From Devosia ureilytica (GTDB lineage Bacteria > Pseudomonadota > Alphaproteobacteria > Rhizobiales > Devosiaceae): a stretch of DNA of 64,000 nucleotides. Made by a program: the position numbers and the translations under genes. Every line of letters begins with the position of its first letter. The first letter of the stretch is position 1. Location: positions 372,001 through 436,000 of the forward strand of contig NZ_JAMZCU010000003.1 in the NCBI RefSeq assembly GCF_024273195.1, written 5' to 3'. The notes beneath the pieces are model-generated. The model did no database searches. It worked only from the letters and a program-made list of their open reading frames with translations, and was not told where the DNA came from. Positions 29,119-36,579 of this stretch are shown here, piece by piece.

Positions 29119-29829
29119 ATGCCAAACACCGGCACCGACCATATCGTTACCTCCTACAATGCCGAGCTGGCCACGCTCGCCCAGGCGATTGCCGAAATGG
29201 GCGGCCAGGTGGAGCTGGCTGTCGAAAACGGCACCCGCGCGCTCCTCAAGCTCGACCGCGAGCTGGCCGATCTCACCATCATTGCCGACCAGCGCATCGA
29301 TGACATGCAGCGCAACATCGATGAAATGGCCGTCTCCATGATCGCCCGGCGCCAGCCCATGGCCAGCGACCTGCGCGCCATCATCACCTCGATCCACGTT
29401 GCCTCCGACCTCGAACGCATCGGTGACATGGCCAAGCAATTGGCCCGCCGCTCATTGAAGCTTGAAGGCATCAACCTGCAGCCCACCTTCTACAATGGCG
29501 TCAAGAACATGACGGCCCTGGTGCTCAAGCAGGTCAAGGACGCACTCGACGCCTATGGCAATCGCGAAGCCGCTGCCTCGGTGGATGTGTGCAACCGCGA
29601 TGACGAGGTTGACGCCATGTACACCTCGCTGTTCCGCGAACTGCTCACTTACATGCTCGAGGATCCGCGCAACATCACAACCTGCACCCACCTGCTGTTC
29701 TGCGCCAAGAGCCTGGAACGCGTGGGCGACCACGCCACCAATATCGCCGAGCGCGCCTATTACCTTGCTACCGGCAAGCAGCTGACCAGTGACGTCCAGG
29801 AACTGCAGCGCCAGCAGATCAAGGCTTAG
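29119..29829 (+). CDS. phoU: phosphate-signalling regulator PhoU
   Basis: This 236-residue cytoplasmic protein has two PhoU helical-bundle repeats (about 15-110 and 120-220). The metal-contact motifs are DLERIGDMAKQLARR and SLERVGDHATNIAERAYYLATG. It links the PstB transporter state to the PhoR/PhoB system. It lies 22 bases after pstB, as is standard. About 100 bases with a GC-rich hairpin (29868-29891) separate it from phoB. Confidence 0.95.
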   Translation: MPNTGTDHIVTSYNAELATLAQAIAEMGGQVELAVENGTRALLKLDRELADLTIIADQRIDDMQRNIDEMAVSMIARRQPMASDLRAIITSIHVASDLERIGDMAKQLARRSLKLEGINLQPTFYNGVKNMTALVLKQVKDALDAYGNREAAASVDVCNRDDEVDAMYTSLFRELLTYMLEDPRNITTCTHLLFCAKSLERVGDHATNIAERAYYLATGKQLTSDVQELQRQQIKA

Positions 29830-29867
29830 GCGGGTAACCCCGAGCCAGCGGCCCAACCCCCACCCCG

Positions 29868-29891
29868 GCCCTCCCCCCAAGGAGGGAGGGC
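29868..29891. repeat. GC-rich intergenic hairpin repeat between phoU and phoB
   Basis: GCCCTCC and GGAGG-GAGGGC arms fold over CCCCAA. Pyrimidine-rich CCCTCC/GGAGGG palindromes of this kind recur in the window at 58403-58519. It may attenuate phoB transcription. Confidence 0.55.
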
Positions 29892-29941
29892 ACAATTGAA
29901 GCGTCGGACCTGACATAGGCCGCCGAATGACGGAGCACATC

Positions 29942-30643
29942 ATGCCCGCGACGATTCTCGTTGTCGAAGATGAAGGCGATATCGCCATCCTGCTGCGCTA
30001 CAATCTCGAAGCCGAAGGGTATCGCGTGGTCACGGCCGAAAGCGGCGACGAGGCCCAGCACGCCATCGCCGAAAAGCTTCCCGACCTGATCCTGCTCGAT
30101 TGGATGCTGCCCGAAATTTCCGGCATCGAGCTGTGCCGGCGTCTCCGCGCCCGCGATGAAACCGCTCGCGTGCCGATCATCATGCTCACCGCCCGTGGCG
30201 AAGAAGAAGAGCGCGTGCGCGGCCTTTCCACCGGCGCCGACGACTATGTGGTCAAGCCCTTCTCGGTCCCCGAACTGATCGCCCGCATCCAGGCCCTGCT
30301 GCGCCGCGCCAACCCCAACCTGGTGACCGCCGCCCTCAAGGTCGGCGACCTCGAACTCGACCGCACCACCCACCGCGTCCGCCGCGCGGCCCGCGATGTT
30401 CACCTCGGCCCTACCGAATATCGCCTGCTCGAATACCTCATGCGCCATCCCGGCCGCGTCTATTCTCGCGAACAGCTGCTCGATGGCGTCTGGGGCAATG
30501 ACGTTTATGTTGACGAACGCACCGTCGACGTCCACATCGGCCGCCTCCGCCGCGCCATCAACCGCGGCAAGGAATCCGACCCCATCCGCACCGTCCGCGG
30601 CGCCGGCTACGCCTTCGATGAAAGGTTCGCCGCGAACGCTTGA
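29942..30643 (+). CDS. phoB: phosphate regulon response regulator PhoB
   Basis: This 233-residue regulator starts at MPATILVVEDE because GGAG lies seven bases ahead. An ATG five codons earlier (29927) lacks a ribosome site. The receiver domain has VVEDEGD, phospho-site in LILLDWMLPEISGIE and DDYVVKPFS. The OmpR-type DNA-binding domain includes YSREQLLDGVWGNDVYVDERTVDVHIGRL-like elements, and RTVRGAGYAF is the PhoB ending. It activates the Pho boxes seen at 24299 and 58551. No phoR is adjacent. Confidence 0.94.
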   Translation: MPATILVVEDEGDIAILLRYNLEAEGYRVVTAESGDEAQHAIAEKLPDLILLDWMLPEISGIELCRRLRARDETARVPIIMLTARGEEEERVRGLSTGADDYVVKPFSVPELIARIQALLRRANPNLVTAALKVGDLELDRTTHRVRRAARDVHLGPTEYRLLEYLMRHPGRVYSREQLLDGVWGNDVYVDERTVDVHIGRLRRAINRGKESDPIRTVRGAGYAFDERFAANA

Positions 30644-30698
30644 ATGGGGTGGTTTTCTGTCTGTCGGCTTTTGCCCTGGCAGACAATAAAGCCGCCGT

Positions 30699-30929
30699 GT
30701 GACCAACGACCTGGTTCGTCGCGTCTATGAACACCGAGAAGGGCTGGTGTCGGGCTACCCCAAGGCGCGTGACATCAAGCGGCTTGTCTATTTTGAACAA
30801 TTTGGTGAGATCGGCATGGCCATTCAGCGCGAAACCTCGCTCAAGCGCTGGTACAGCCGCTGGAAGCAAGACCTGATCGAGCAGCATAACCCGGAATGGC
30901 GCGATCTCTGGGACGAAATCAGCAAGTGA
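30699..30929 (+). pseudogene. N-terminally truncated GIY-YIG nuclease-family protein
   Basis: The 76-residue frame starts at GTG with TNDLVRRVYEHREG and ends with a complete C-terminus (RETSLKRWYSRWKQDLI, NPEWRDLWDEI). Intact small GIY-YIG proteins (about 95 residues) have about 20 more residues at the front, holding the GIY and YIG tyrosines. An in-frame TAA lies four codons upstream of the GTG, so the catalytic start is missing. The conserved Arg and Glu remain. It is likely a decayed gene or a non-catalytic remnant. Confidence 0.7.
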
Positions 30930-31247
30930 AGAGCCCTCGGGTCAAGCCCGAGGGTGACGTGCGGTGGGTGGTGAAGCAGACGGTTTCACGATCAAGGATT
31001 AACCGCGCCAGTGTCTGAAACGGGGTCGGGATCTGCCGTCCAGACATATCCACCAGTACCGCCCACCCACCGCCCGTCCTCCTCGGCCTTGAGCCGAGGG
31101 CTCTGCACTTCTGGCTGCCGGAAGCTTGGTCATGCTTAGGTTACAACCAGCAGGCGACGCCTTCCCCGGCCCAATCGCGGGAATGACATCGCCAAGAAAC
31201 GACAACGGGGCCCGAAGGCCCCGCTGCACAATCTTGTTCCCGGGCGG
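30930..31247. repeat. intergenic region with three small palindromes
   Basis: This 318-base gap has no gene. CCCTCGGG-TCAA-GCCCGAGGG (30934-30954) is the common alphaproteobacterial palindrome type, and CCTCGGC-CTTGA-GCCGAGG recurs near 31083-31101. CGGGGCC-CGAA-GGCCCCG (31206-31223) could terminate the minus-strand dehydrogenase gene, though its T-run is weak. Confidence 0.6.
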
Positions 31248-32687
31248 TCAGCCTGCGGCAGTATAGGCCGTCTTGACCACGGTGAAGAACTCGGCCGCAT
31301 ACTTGCCCTGCTCGCGCGGGCCATAGGACGAGCCCTTGCGCCCGCCGAACGGCACGTGGAAATCGACACCAGCGGTGGGCACATTGACCATCACCATGCC
31401 GGCTTCGGCATTGCGCTTGAAGTGTGTGGCGTATTTGAGCGAGGTCGTGACAATGCCGGCCGAAAGGCCGAATTCGGTGTCATTGGCCGTGGCCAGGGCC
31501 TCTTCATAGTCCTTGACCTTGATGACCGCCGCCACTGGGCCGAAGATTTCCTCGCGGGCGATGCGCATGGAATTGGTAGCTCCCACGAACAGGGCCGGCT
31601 GCAGGAAGTGGCCTTCGGTCGGCGCATTGACGCGATTGCCGCCGGCGCGCAGTTCGGCGCCTTCGCTACGCCCGATGTCGATATAATCCATGTCCTGCTT
31701 GAGCTGGCTCGGGTCGACCACCGGACCGATCTCGGTGTCCTTGGCAAGGGCATCGCCAACGCGCAGGTTCTTGGTGCGCTCGCAAAGGGCATCAACAAAT
31801 GCGTCGTGAATGCCTTCGGTCACGATCACGCGGCTCGACGCCGTGCAGCGCTGCCCGGTCGAGAAGAAGGCCGACTGCGCCACGGTCTCGACAGCGACCT
31901 TGAGGTCGGCATCGTCAAGCACGATGGTCGGGTTCTTGCCGCCCATTTCGAGCTGGAACTTGCGACCAACTTCAATCGACGCTGCCGCCACGCGCTTGCC
32001 CGTGCCCACAGAGCCGGTAAAGCTGACGGCATTGACGTCCTTGCTGTCGAGCATGGTCTGCCCGACCACCGAACCCTTGCCCATGACAAGATTGACGACG
32101 CCCTTGGGCAGGCCGGCACGCACCAGAATATCGACAATCGCCCAGGTCGACCCTGGCACCAGGTCCGCCGGCTTGATCACGACGGTATTGCCATAGGCCA
32201 GCGCCGGGGCCATTTTCCAGGCCGGAATAGCGATGGGGAAATTCCACGGCGTGATGATGCCGATAACACCAATCGGCTCGCGGGTGATTTCGACACCAAC
32301 GCCCGGACGCACCGACGGCAGCACTTCACCGGCAAGGCGCAGCACTTCCCCGGCAAAGAAATCAAAGATCTGCGCAGCGCGGGTCACTTCGCCAATGCCC
32401 TCGGGCAGCGTCTTGCCCTCTTCCCGGCTCAGCAGCTCGCCCAGTTCCTGCTTGCGCGCCAGGATTTCCTGGGCGGTCTTGGAAAGGATCGCATGGCGCT
32501 CCAGAATGCCCGAGCGCGACCAGGCCGGGAAAGCGGCCTTGGCGGCCGCGATTGCCCGCTTGGTTTCCTCGGCCGTGGCGCGGGCATACACGCCCACCAC
32601 TTCCTGGATGTTGGAGGGGTTGATGTTCTCGACCCCATCCGAGCCGACCCATTCGCCGTCGATCAGGTTCTTGTGCAATTGCGTCAT
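31248..32687 (-). CDS. aldehyde dehydrogenase, alpha-ketoglutarate-semialdehyde dehydrogenase type
   Basis: This 479-residue NAD(P)-dependent enzyme has ITPWNFPIAIPAWK, the SFTGSVGTGKRV nucleotide loop, catalytic Glu in QLEMGGKNP and catalytic Cys in STGQRCTASS. The C-terminal VPFGGRKGSSYGPREQGKYA is typical of the ketoglutaric semialdehyde group. The FAH-family gene 45 bases upstream on the same strand would make the semialdehyde. Together they match the last two steps of oxidative pentose (Weimberg-type) breakdown to 2-oxoglutarate. Confidence 0.88.
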   Translation of the reverse strand: MTQLHKNLIDGEWVGSDGVENINPSNIQEVVGVYARATAEETKRAIAAAKAAFPAWSRSGILERHAILSKTAQEILARKQELGELLSREEGKTLPEGIGEVTRAAQIFDFFAGEVLRLAGEVLPSVRPGVGVEITREPIGVIGIITPWNFPIAIPAWKMAPALAYGNTVVIKPADLVPGSTWAIVDILVRAGLPKGVVNLVMGKGSVVGQTMLDSKDVNAVSFTGSVGTGKRVAAASIEVGRKFQLEMGGKNPTIVLDDADLKVAVETVAQSAFFSTGQRCTASSRVIVTEGIHDAFVDALCERTKNLRVGDALAKDTEIGPVVDPSQLKQDMDYIDIGRSEGAELRAGGNRVNAPTEGHFLQPALFVGATNSMRIAREEIFGPVAAVIKVKDYEEALATANDTEFGLSAGIVTTSLKYATHFKRNAEAGMVMVNVPTAGVDFHVPFGGRKGSSYGPREQGKYAAEFFTVVKTAYTAAG

Positions 32688-32732
32688 GGAAAGGCCTTTC
32701 GATTGGTGCGCCAGGGAGGAGGCGGCGCGAAT

Positions 32733-33878
32733 TTAGAGAAGGTTTGCCCGTGCAAGGTCACGCAGCAAGTGGCTGGTGCCATAGGTCCAGGGCGGACATT
32801 TGGTGGAGAGGTTCACGACGTTGGTAAGCCTACCCAGCGTCGGTGTCGAAATGGAGACGACGTCGCCCAGCTTGTGGGTAAAGCCCTTGCCGTCGCCGTC
32901 GCGATCCTTCACCGGCGCGAACATGGTGCCCAGGTAGAGCACCAGCCCATCGGGATATTGATGATGCTCACCCAGGGTCGCCGCAACCAGCGATTCCGGG
33001 GTGCGCGAGATTTGCGCCATATTGGATTGGCCTTCGAGCACGAAGCCATCCGTGCCTTCCACGCGCAACGCGATTTCGGCCTGCTTGATGGTCTCAAGCG
33101 TGAACGCGCCCTCGAACAGGCGCAGGAATGGCCCGAGCGAAGCCGAGGCATTATTGTCCTTGGCCTTGCCCAGCAGCAGCGCCGAGCGGCCTTCAACGTC
33201 GCGCAGGTTGACGTCATTGCCCAGCGTCGCGCCGATGATGTCGCCCGTGCTGGTCACCAGCAGCGCCACTTCCGGCTCGGGATTGTTCCAGCGCGAAATC
33301 GGGTGCAGGCCCACCTCGGCGCCATAACCCACCGCGCTCATCACCTGGCCCTTGGTGAAGATTTCCGCGTCTGGGCCGATGCCGACTTCCAGATACTGGC
33401 TCCACACACCCTTCTCGATCAGCGCCGCCTTGACCTTCATCGCCGCGTCCGACCCTGGCACCAATTGCGAAAGGTCGGTACCGATGAGGTCCAGGATTTC
33501 CCCGCGCAGCGCCTCGGCGCGCGAATTATCGCCACGCGCCTGCTCCTCGATCACCCGCTCGAGCAGCGACACCACAAAGGTCACGCCCGATGCCTTGATG
33601 GCTTGCAGGTCAATCGGGCACAAAAGGCGCGGCAAGTCGTCCGAGCCGGCGCTGGCATTGGCCATCACACCCGCCATCTCGCCGACGGCGCGGCCCGGAG
33701 CGGTGCGAACATGCTCGGCGGCGCGGCCACTTTCGGCAATATCGCGCACCGTCGCCATGCCGCGGGCGGTAATGTCGACCAACTGGCCATCGCGCACGGT
33801 CACGATGCGCGGATGATCAAATCCCGGCACCATGGCCCGTCCAAGAAGAACGCCCTCGGGAATGTCGTTTACGCTCAT
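32733..33878 (-). CDS. fumarylacetoacetate-hydrolase-family protein, 2-keto-3-deoxypentonate dehydratase candidate
   Basis: This 381-residue protein has the FAH fold in its C-terminal two thirds. The metal-binding acidic motif is in RWNNPEPEVALLV, and later come GLVLYLGTMFAP and KLGDVVSISTPTLG. The length and N-terminal extension fit 2-keto-3-deoxy-D-xylonate (XylX-type) dehydratases rather than the 220-residue FAH enzymes. Its pairing with the ketoglutarate-semialdehyde dehydrogenase gene supports this. Which pentonate is used is not certain. Confidence 0.82.
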   Translation of the reverse strand: MSVNDIPEGVLLGRAMVPGFDHPRIVTVRDGQLVDITARGMATVRDIAESGRAAEHVRTAPGRAVGEMAGVMANASAGSDDLPRLLCPIDLQAIKASGVTFVVSLLERVIEEQARGDNSRAEALRGEILDLIGTDLSQLVPGSDAAMKVKAALIEKGVWSQYLEVGIGPDAEIFTKGQVMSAVGYGAEVGLHPISRWNNPEPEVALLVTSTGDIIGATLGNDVNLRDVEGRSALLLGKAKDNNASASLGPFLRLFEGAFTLETIKQAEIALRVEGTDGFVLEGQSNMAQISRTPESLVAATLGEHHQYPDGLVLYLGTMFAPVKDRDGDGKGFTHKLGDVVSISTPTLGRLTNVVNLSTKCPPWTYGTSHLLRDLARANLL

Positions 33879-33888
33879 GAATAGCCCC

Positions 33889-33900
33889 CTGACATGTCAG
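33889..33900. promoter_or_regulatory. palindromic operator upstream of the pentonate genes
   Basis: CTGACATGTCAG is a perfect 12-base palindrome located 11-22 bases before the start of the FAH-family gene, on its leader. This fits a repressor site, for example of a GntR-family protein. No regulator gene is adjacent. Confidence 0.5.
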
Positions 33901-34071
33901 CATTTGACTAGCCCACGCCACGGGCCAAGAGCAAGCGCCGATGCTTATAAGTCATACTTTTTGCCCACACCAGCCCCACCCCGCTTCGTTCAACTCCGGT
34001 TCATCTGCGCCGCAATACTGACGCAATACCTCGGGACATCTGAGCCCCGAATTCGACCCAAGGAGTCTTCC

Positions 34072-34788
34072 ATGCGTGCCCTCAGCGTCCTCGCCCCCTT
34101 CGCTCTGCTTGCCTCTGTCCTGCCCGCCTATGCAGGCACCATCGCCATCGAGGGACGCGGCGAAGTGCGCGCGGCTCCCGATATGGCCACCATCAATTCG
34201 GGCGTCACCAGCCAGGGCGCGACCGCCCGTGAAGCGCTCGATGCCAATACCACCGCCATGAATGAGCTTATCGCCGCGCTCAAGGAAGCCGGCATCGAGG
34301 CGCGAGACATCCAGACCTCCGGCTTTTCGGTCAATCCCAACTATGTCTATTCCGACGCCCGCGACGACCTGGGCTATTCGCTGCCCCCGCGCATCAATGG
34401 CTACCAGGTATCCAATTCGGTGACGGTTGTGGTGCGCGACCTCGAAAATCTCGGCGCCATCCTCGACAAGTCCGTCACTGTGGGCGCCAATACCGTCAAT
34501 GGCGTCAGCTTCTCGGTTGCCGACCCGTCCGAGCTGCTCGACGAAGCCCGCAAGGCCGCTTTCGCCAATGCAAGGGACAAGGCCGAGCTCTATGCCGGTG
34601 TCGCCGATGCAACACTGGGCGAACTTGTTTCGATTTCCGAGCAGCAGACCTTTGATGCGCCCCAGCCCTACCCCATGTACGCCCGTGCCGAGATGTCGGC
34701 ATCTGCACCGGTGCCGGTCGAAGCGGGCGAGATGAGCTTTGCCATTACCGTCAACGTGTCGTGGGATTTGAACAACAGCGCCGACTAA
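34072..34788 (+). CDS. SIMPL/DUF541 periplasmic protein
   Basis: This 238-residue protein starts at MRALSVLAPFALLASVLPAYAG behind AAGGAG, with a signal peptide of about 21 residues. The DUF541 (SIMPL) domain follows: IAIEGRGEVRAAPDMATI, DIQTSGFSVNPNYVY and INGYQVSNSVTVVVRDL. The frame upstream of this start is non-coding. The family is found in cell envelopes of many bacteria, often with a stress-related role that is poorly defined. Confidence 0.9.
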   Translation: MRALSVLAPFALLASVLPAYAGTIAIEGRGEVRAAPDMATINSGVTSQGATAREALDANTTAMNELIAALKEAGIEARDIQTSGFSVNPNYVYSDARDDLGYSLPPRINGYQVSNSVTVVVRDLENLGAILDKSVTVGANTVNGVSFSVADPSELLDEARKAAFANARDKAELYAGVADATLGELVSISEQQTFDAPQPYPMYARAEMSASAPVPVEAGEMSFAITVNVSWDLNNSAD

Positions 34789-34904
34789 TCGGTGCACAAA
34801 ACGCGACTTCGCCATGTTTTGGCCAAACCCGAACGGCCAATCGCGCGTTGTTACATTTCAGGGGCGGGTCGCGTGTCGACCTGCCCGTGAGCTCCCGATC
34901 CCCT

Positions 34905-35022
34905 CTCAAGAGGGGGCTTGGGCGGTGGGGGCGATTCCACCGTAGTCAAGTGCGCCCCCACCAACCCCAAACCGGCGGCTACGCCGCCAAATCGCTCCGG
35001 CGGAGCGATTTGAGGTTTGGGG
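34905..35022. repeat. branched composite palindrome
   Basis: Between SIMPL and TauE genes lie nested inverted repeats. GGTGGGGGCG (34923-34932) pairs with CGCCCCCACC (34953-34962). CCCCAAACC (34965-34973) pairs with GGTTTGGGG (35014-35022) and encloses two perfect hairpins, GGCGGC-TAC-GCCGCC (34974-34988) and AAATCGCTCC/GGAGCGATTT (34989-34998 and 35002-35011). This is a designed-looking two-armed fold of a REP/BIME-like element. The rest of the 280-base gap holds no gene. Confidence 0.75.
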
Positions 35023-35068
35023 CCATGAGAGCTACGCTCAAATGGCAAGCACCGGCCGCTGAGGCCCG

Positions 35069-35899
35069 TTACCCCAGCACCACTTTCCACAGCATGTTCA
35101 ACCCCACCGCGATAAGAAACGCGGCGAACACATATTTCAGCGTCCTCTGGTCCATCCGATGCGCCAGCGCCGCGCCCCAGGGCGCGCAGACGGCGGCCAG
35201 CACGCCCACCAGAGCCAGCGCCAAAAGGTTGATGTAGCCGATACTGAGCGGCGGCCGGTCTTCGACACTCCAGCCCGAAATCAGGAAGCCCGCCGTGCCG
35301 GAGAGGGCGATCGCCACCCCAATGGCCGCAGATGTGCCCACTGCCTTGTGCATGCTGTGGCCGAAGGCCACCAGCGTCGGTACGGTCAGCGAGCCGCCGC
35401 CGATACCCATCAGCGATGAAATATAGCCCACCACAAATGCCGAGATACGATGTGTCGGCGCCGACCCCTTGAGGTGCCCCATCAATCGGGTCTGGAAGGC
35501 AAAGATGATATTGGCAGCGATGACAAAGGCCATGACCGCAAAGACAATGCGCAGCACGTCACCCGAATAGAAGCCGGCCATCAGCCCGCCCACGAAGGTG
35601 CCCACAACGATAAACGGCGCCCAAAGCTTGAGCACCTCCATATCCAGCGCTCCGCGCTTGTGATGGGCTCGTGCGCTCATGACGCCGGTTGGAATGATGA
35701 TTGCGAGCGAAGTGCCCACCGCCACATGCTGCACCACTTCGGGATCATAGCCCATCAGCAGCAGGGCATTGCTGAGCGCCGGGACGATCACTGCCCCACC
35801 ACCAATCCCCAGGAGGCCTGCCGCTATGCCCGACACAATGCCGGTCGCCATCATGCCCAGCACGAACGGCCAATAGCCGACGAGGCTGCTCCAATCCAT
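35069..35899 (-). CDS. TauE/SafE-family membrane permease
   Basis: This 276-residue inner-membrane protein has about eight hydrophobic segments. The repeated family motif appears as GLLGIGGGAVIVPAL near 30 and SSLMGIGGGSLTVPTLVAFG near 155, one in each half. The family exports sulfite or small organic anions or takes them up. It starts two bases after the YjbQ gene stop, so the two are co-transcribed; the substrate is unknown. Confidence 0.92.
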   Translation of the reverse strand: MDWSSLVGYWPFVLGMMATGIVSGIAAGLLGIGGGAVIVPALSNALLLMGYDPEVVQHVAVGTSLAIIIPTGVMSARAHHKRGALDMEVLKLWAPFIVVGTFVGGLMAGFYSGDVLRIVFAVMAFVIAANIIFAFQTRLMGHLKGSAPTHRISAFVVGYISSLMGIGGGSLTVPTLVAFGHSMHKAVGTSAAIGVAIALSGTAGFLISGWSVEDRPPLSIGYINLLALALVGVLAAVCAPWGAALAHRMDQRTLKYVFAAFLIAVGLNMLWKVVLG

Positions 35900-35901
35900 T
35901 G

Positions 35902-36321
35902 TCAGTCTCCGATGATGTGGAACACCAGTTCACGCCGATGCGGCCGCGTCCGATGCTCGAAGAGAAAAAGTCCCTGCCAGGTGCCCAGCACCGGGCGCCC
36001 TTCCGTGACCGGTATGCCGATGGAAGTCTGGGTCAGCGCGGCTTTGATATGCGCCGGCATATCATCGGGCCCCTCCGTCGTGTGAACCAGCCAATCCATG
36101 CCCTCAGGCACCAGGCGCCGGAAGAACCCCTGCAGATCGATCTGTACGTCAGGGTCGGCATTTTCCTGGATCAGCAGCGAGCAGGAGGTGTGGCGCACAA
36201 AAATGGTGACGAGGCCGGTCGATATCCCGGAGCCGGCAACGAAGGCGCGCAGGTCGCGCGTGGCCTCGTAAAGGCCCTGCCCCCTGGTGGCGATACTGAT
36301 ACTGTCAACGGCCTGCTGCAT
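35902..36321 (-). CDS. YjbQ-family (UPF0047) protein
   Basis: This 139-residue protein is started at MQQAVDSISIATRG to match the family length (about 135-140); the frame is open 34 codons further and an ATG at 36351 is possible. VTIFVRHTSCSLLIQENADPDV, HTTEGPDDMPAHIK and GTWQGLFLFEHRTRPHRREL are the conserved motifs. Several members have weak thiamine-phosphate synthase activity; the true role is unclear. Confidence 0.9.
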   Translation of the reverse strand: MQQAVDSISIATRGQGLYEATRDLRAFVAGSGISTGLVTIFVRHTSCSLLIQENADPDVQIDLQGFFRRLVPEGMDWLVHTTEGPDDMPAHIKAALTQTSIGIPVTEGRPVLGTWQGLFLFEHRTRPHRRELVFHIIGD

Positions 36322-36436
36322 ACGCACCGGCCTAGCATGGCCCGACGCCATGCGGATAGCCACGCCGGCGGGCTTCCGTCCAGTCTGCCGCATTGGCGCC
36401 GCAATGCAACGATCTGTCTGCAATAATGTCCGCGGC

Positions 36437-36461
36437 GGAACCCATCGCTCATCCCCGCGTT
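36437..36461 (+). promoter_or_regulatory. EcfG-type general stress promoter upstream of ompA-like gene
   Basis: GGAAC at 36437-36441 and CGTT at 36458-36461 with a 16-base spacer match the alphaproteobacterial stress-sigma consensus. It lies 118 bases before the OmpA-family start, leaving a leader of about 110 bases. Confidence 0.65.
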
Positions 36462-36579
36462 CTGGGCAATGCGGGGCCTGTCGGCCACCAGTACGGGCAT
36501 GGGACTCTGTTCATACAGCGTTCAGGAACAGCCCACGATGCTCGGCAGGAAGTGTTTCAAGCACAAAAGGATAAGAACA

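Noticed and set aside
31356..33884. 842-codon plus-strand open frame
   Set aside because: It is antisense to the aldehyde dehydrogenase and FAH-family genes, has no ribosome site or recognisable domain, and its composition is that of a GC-rich shadow frame.
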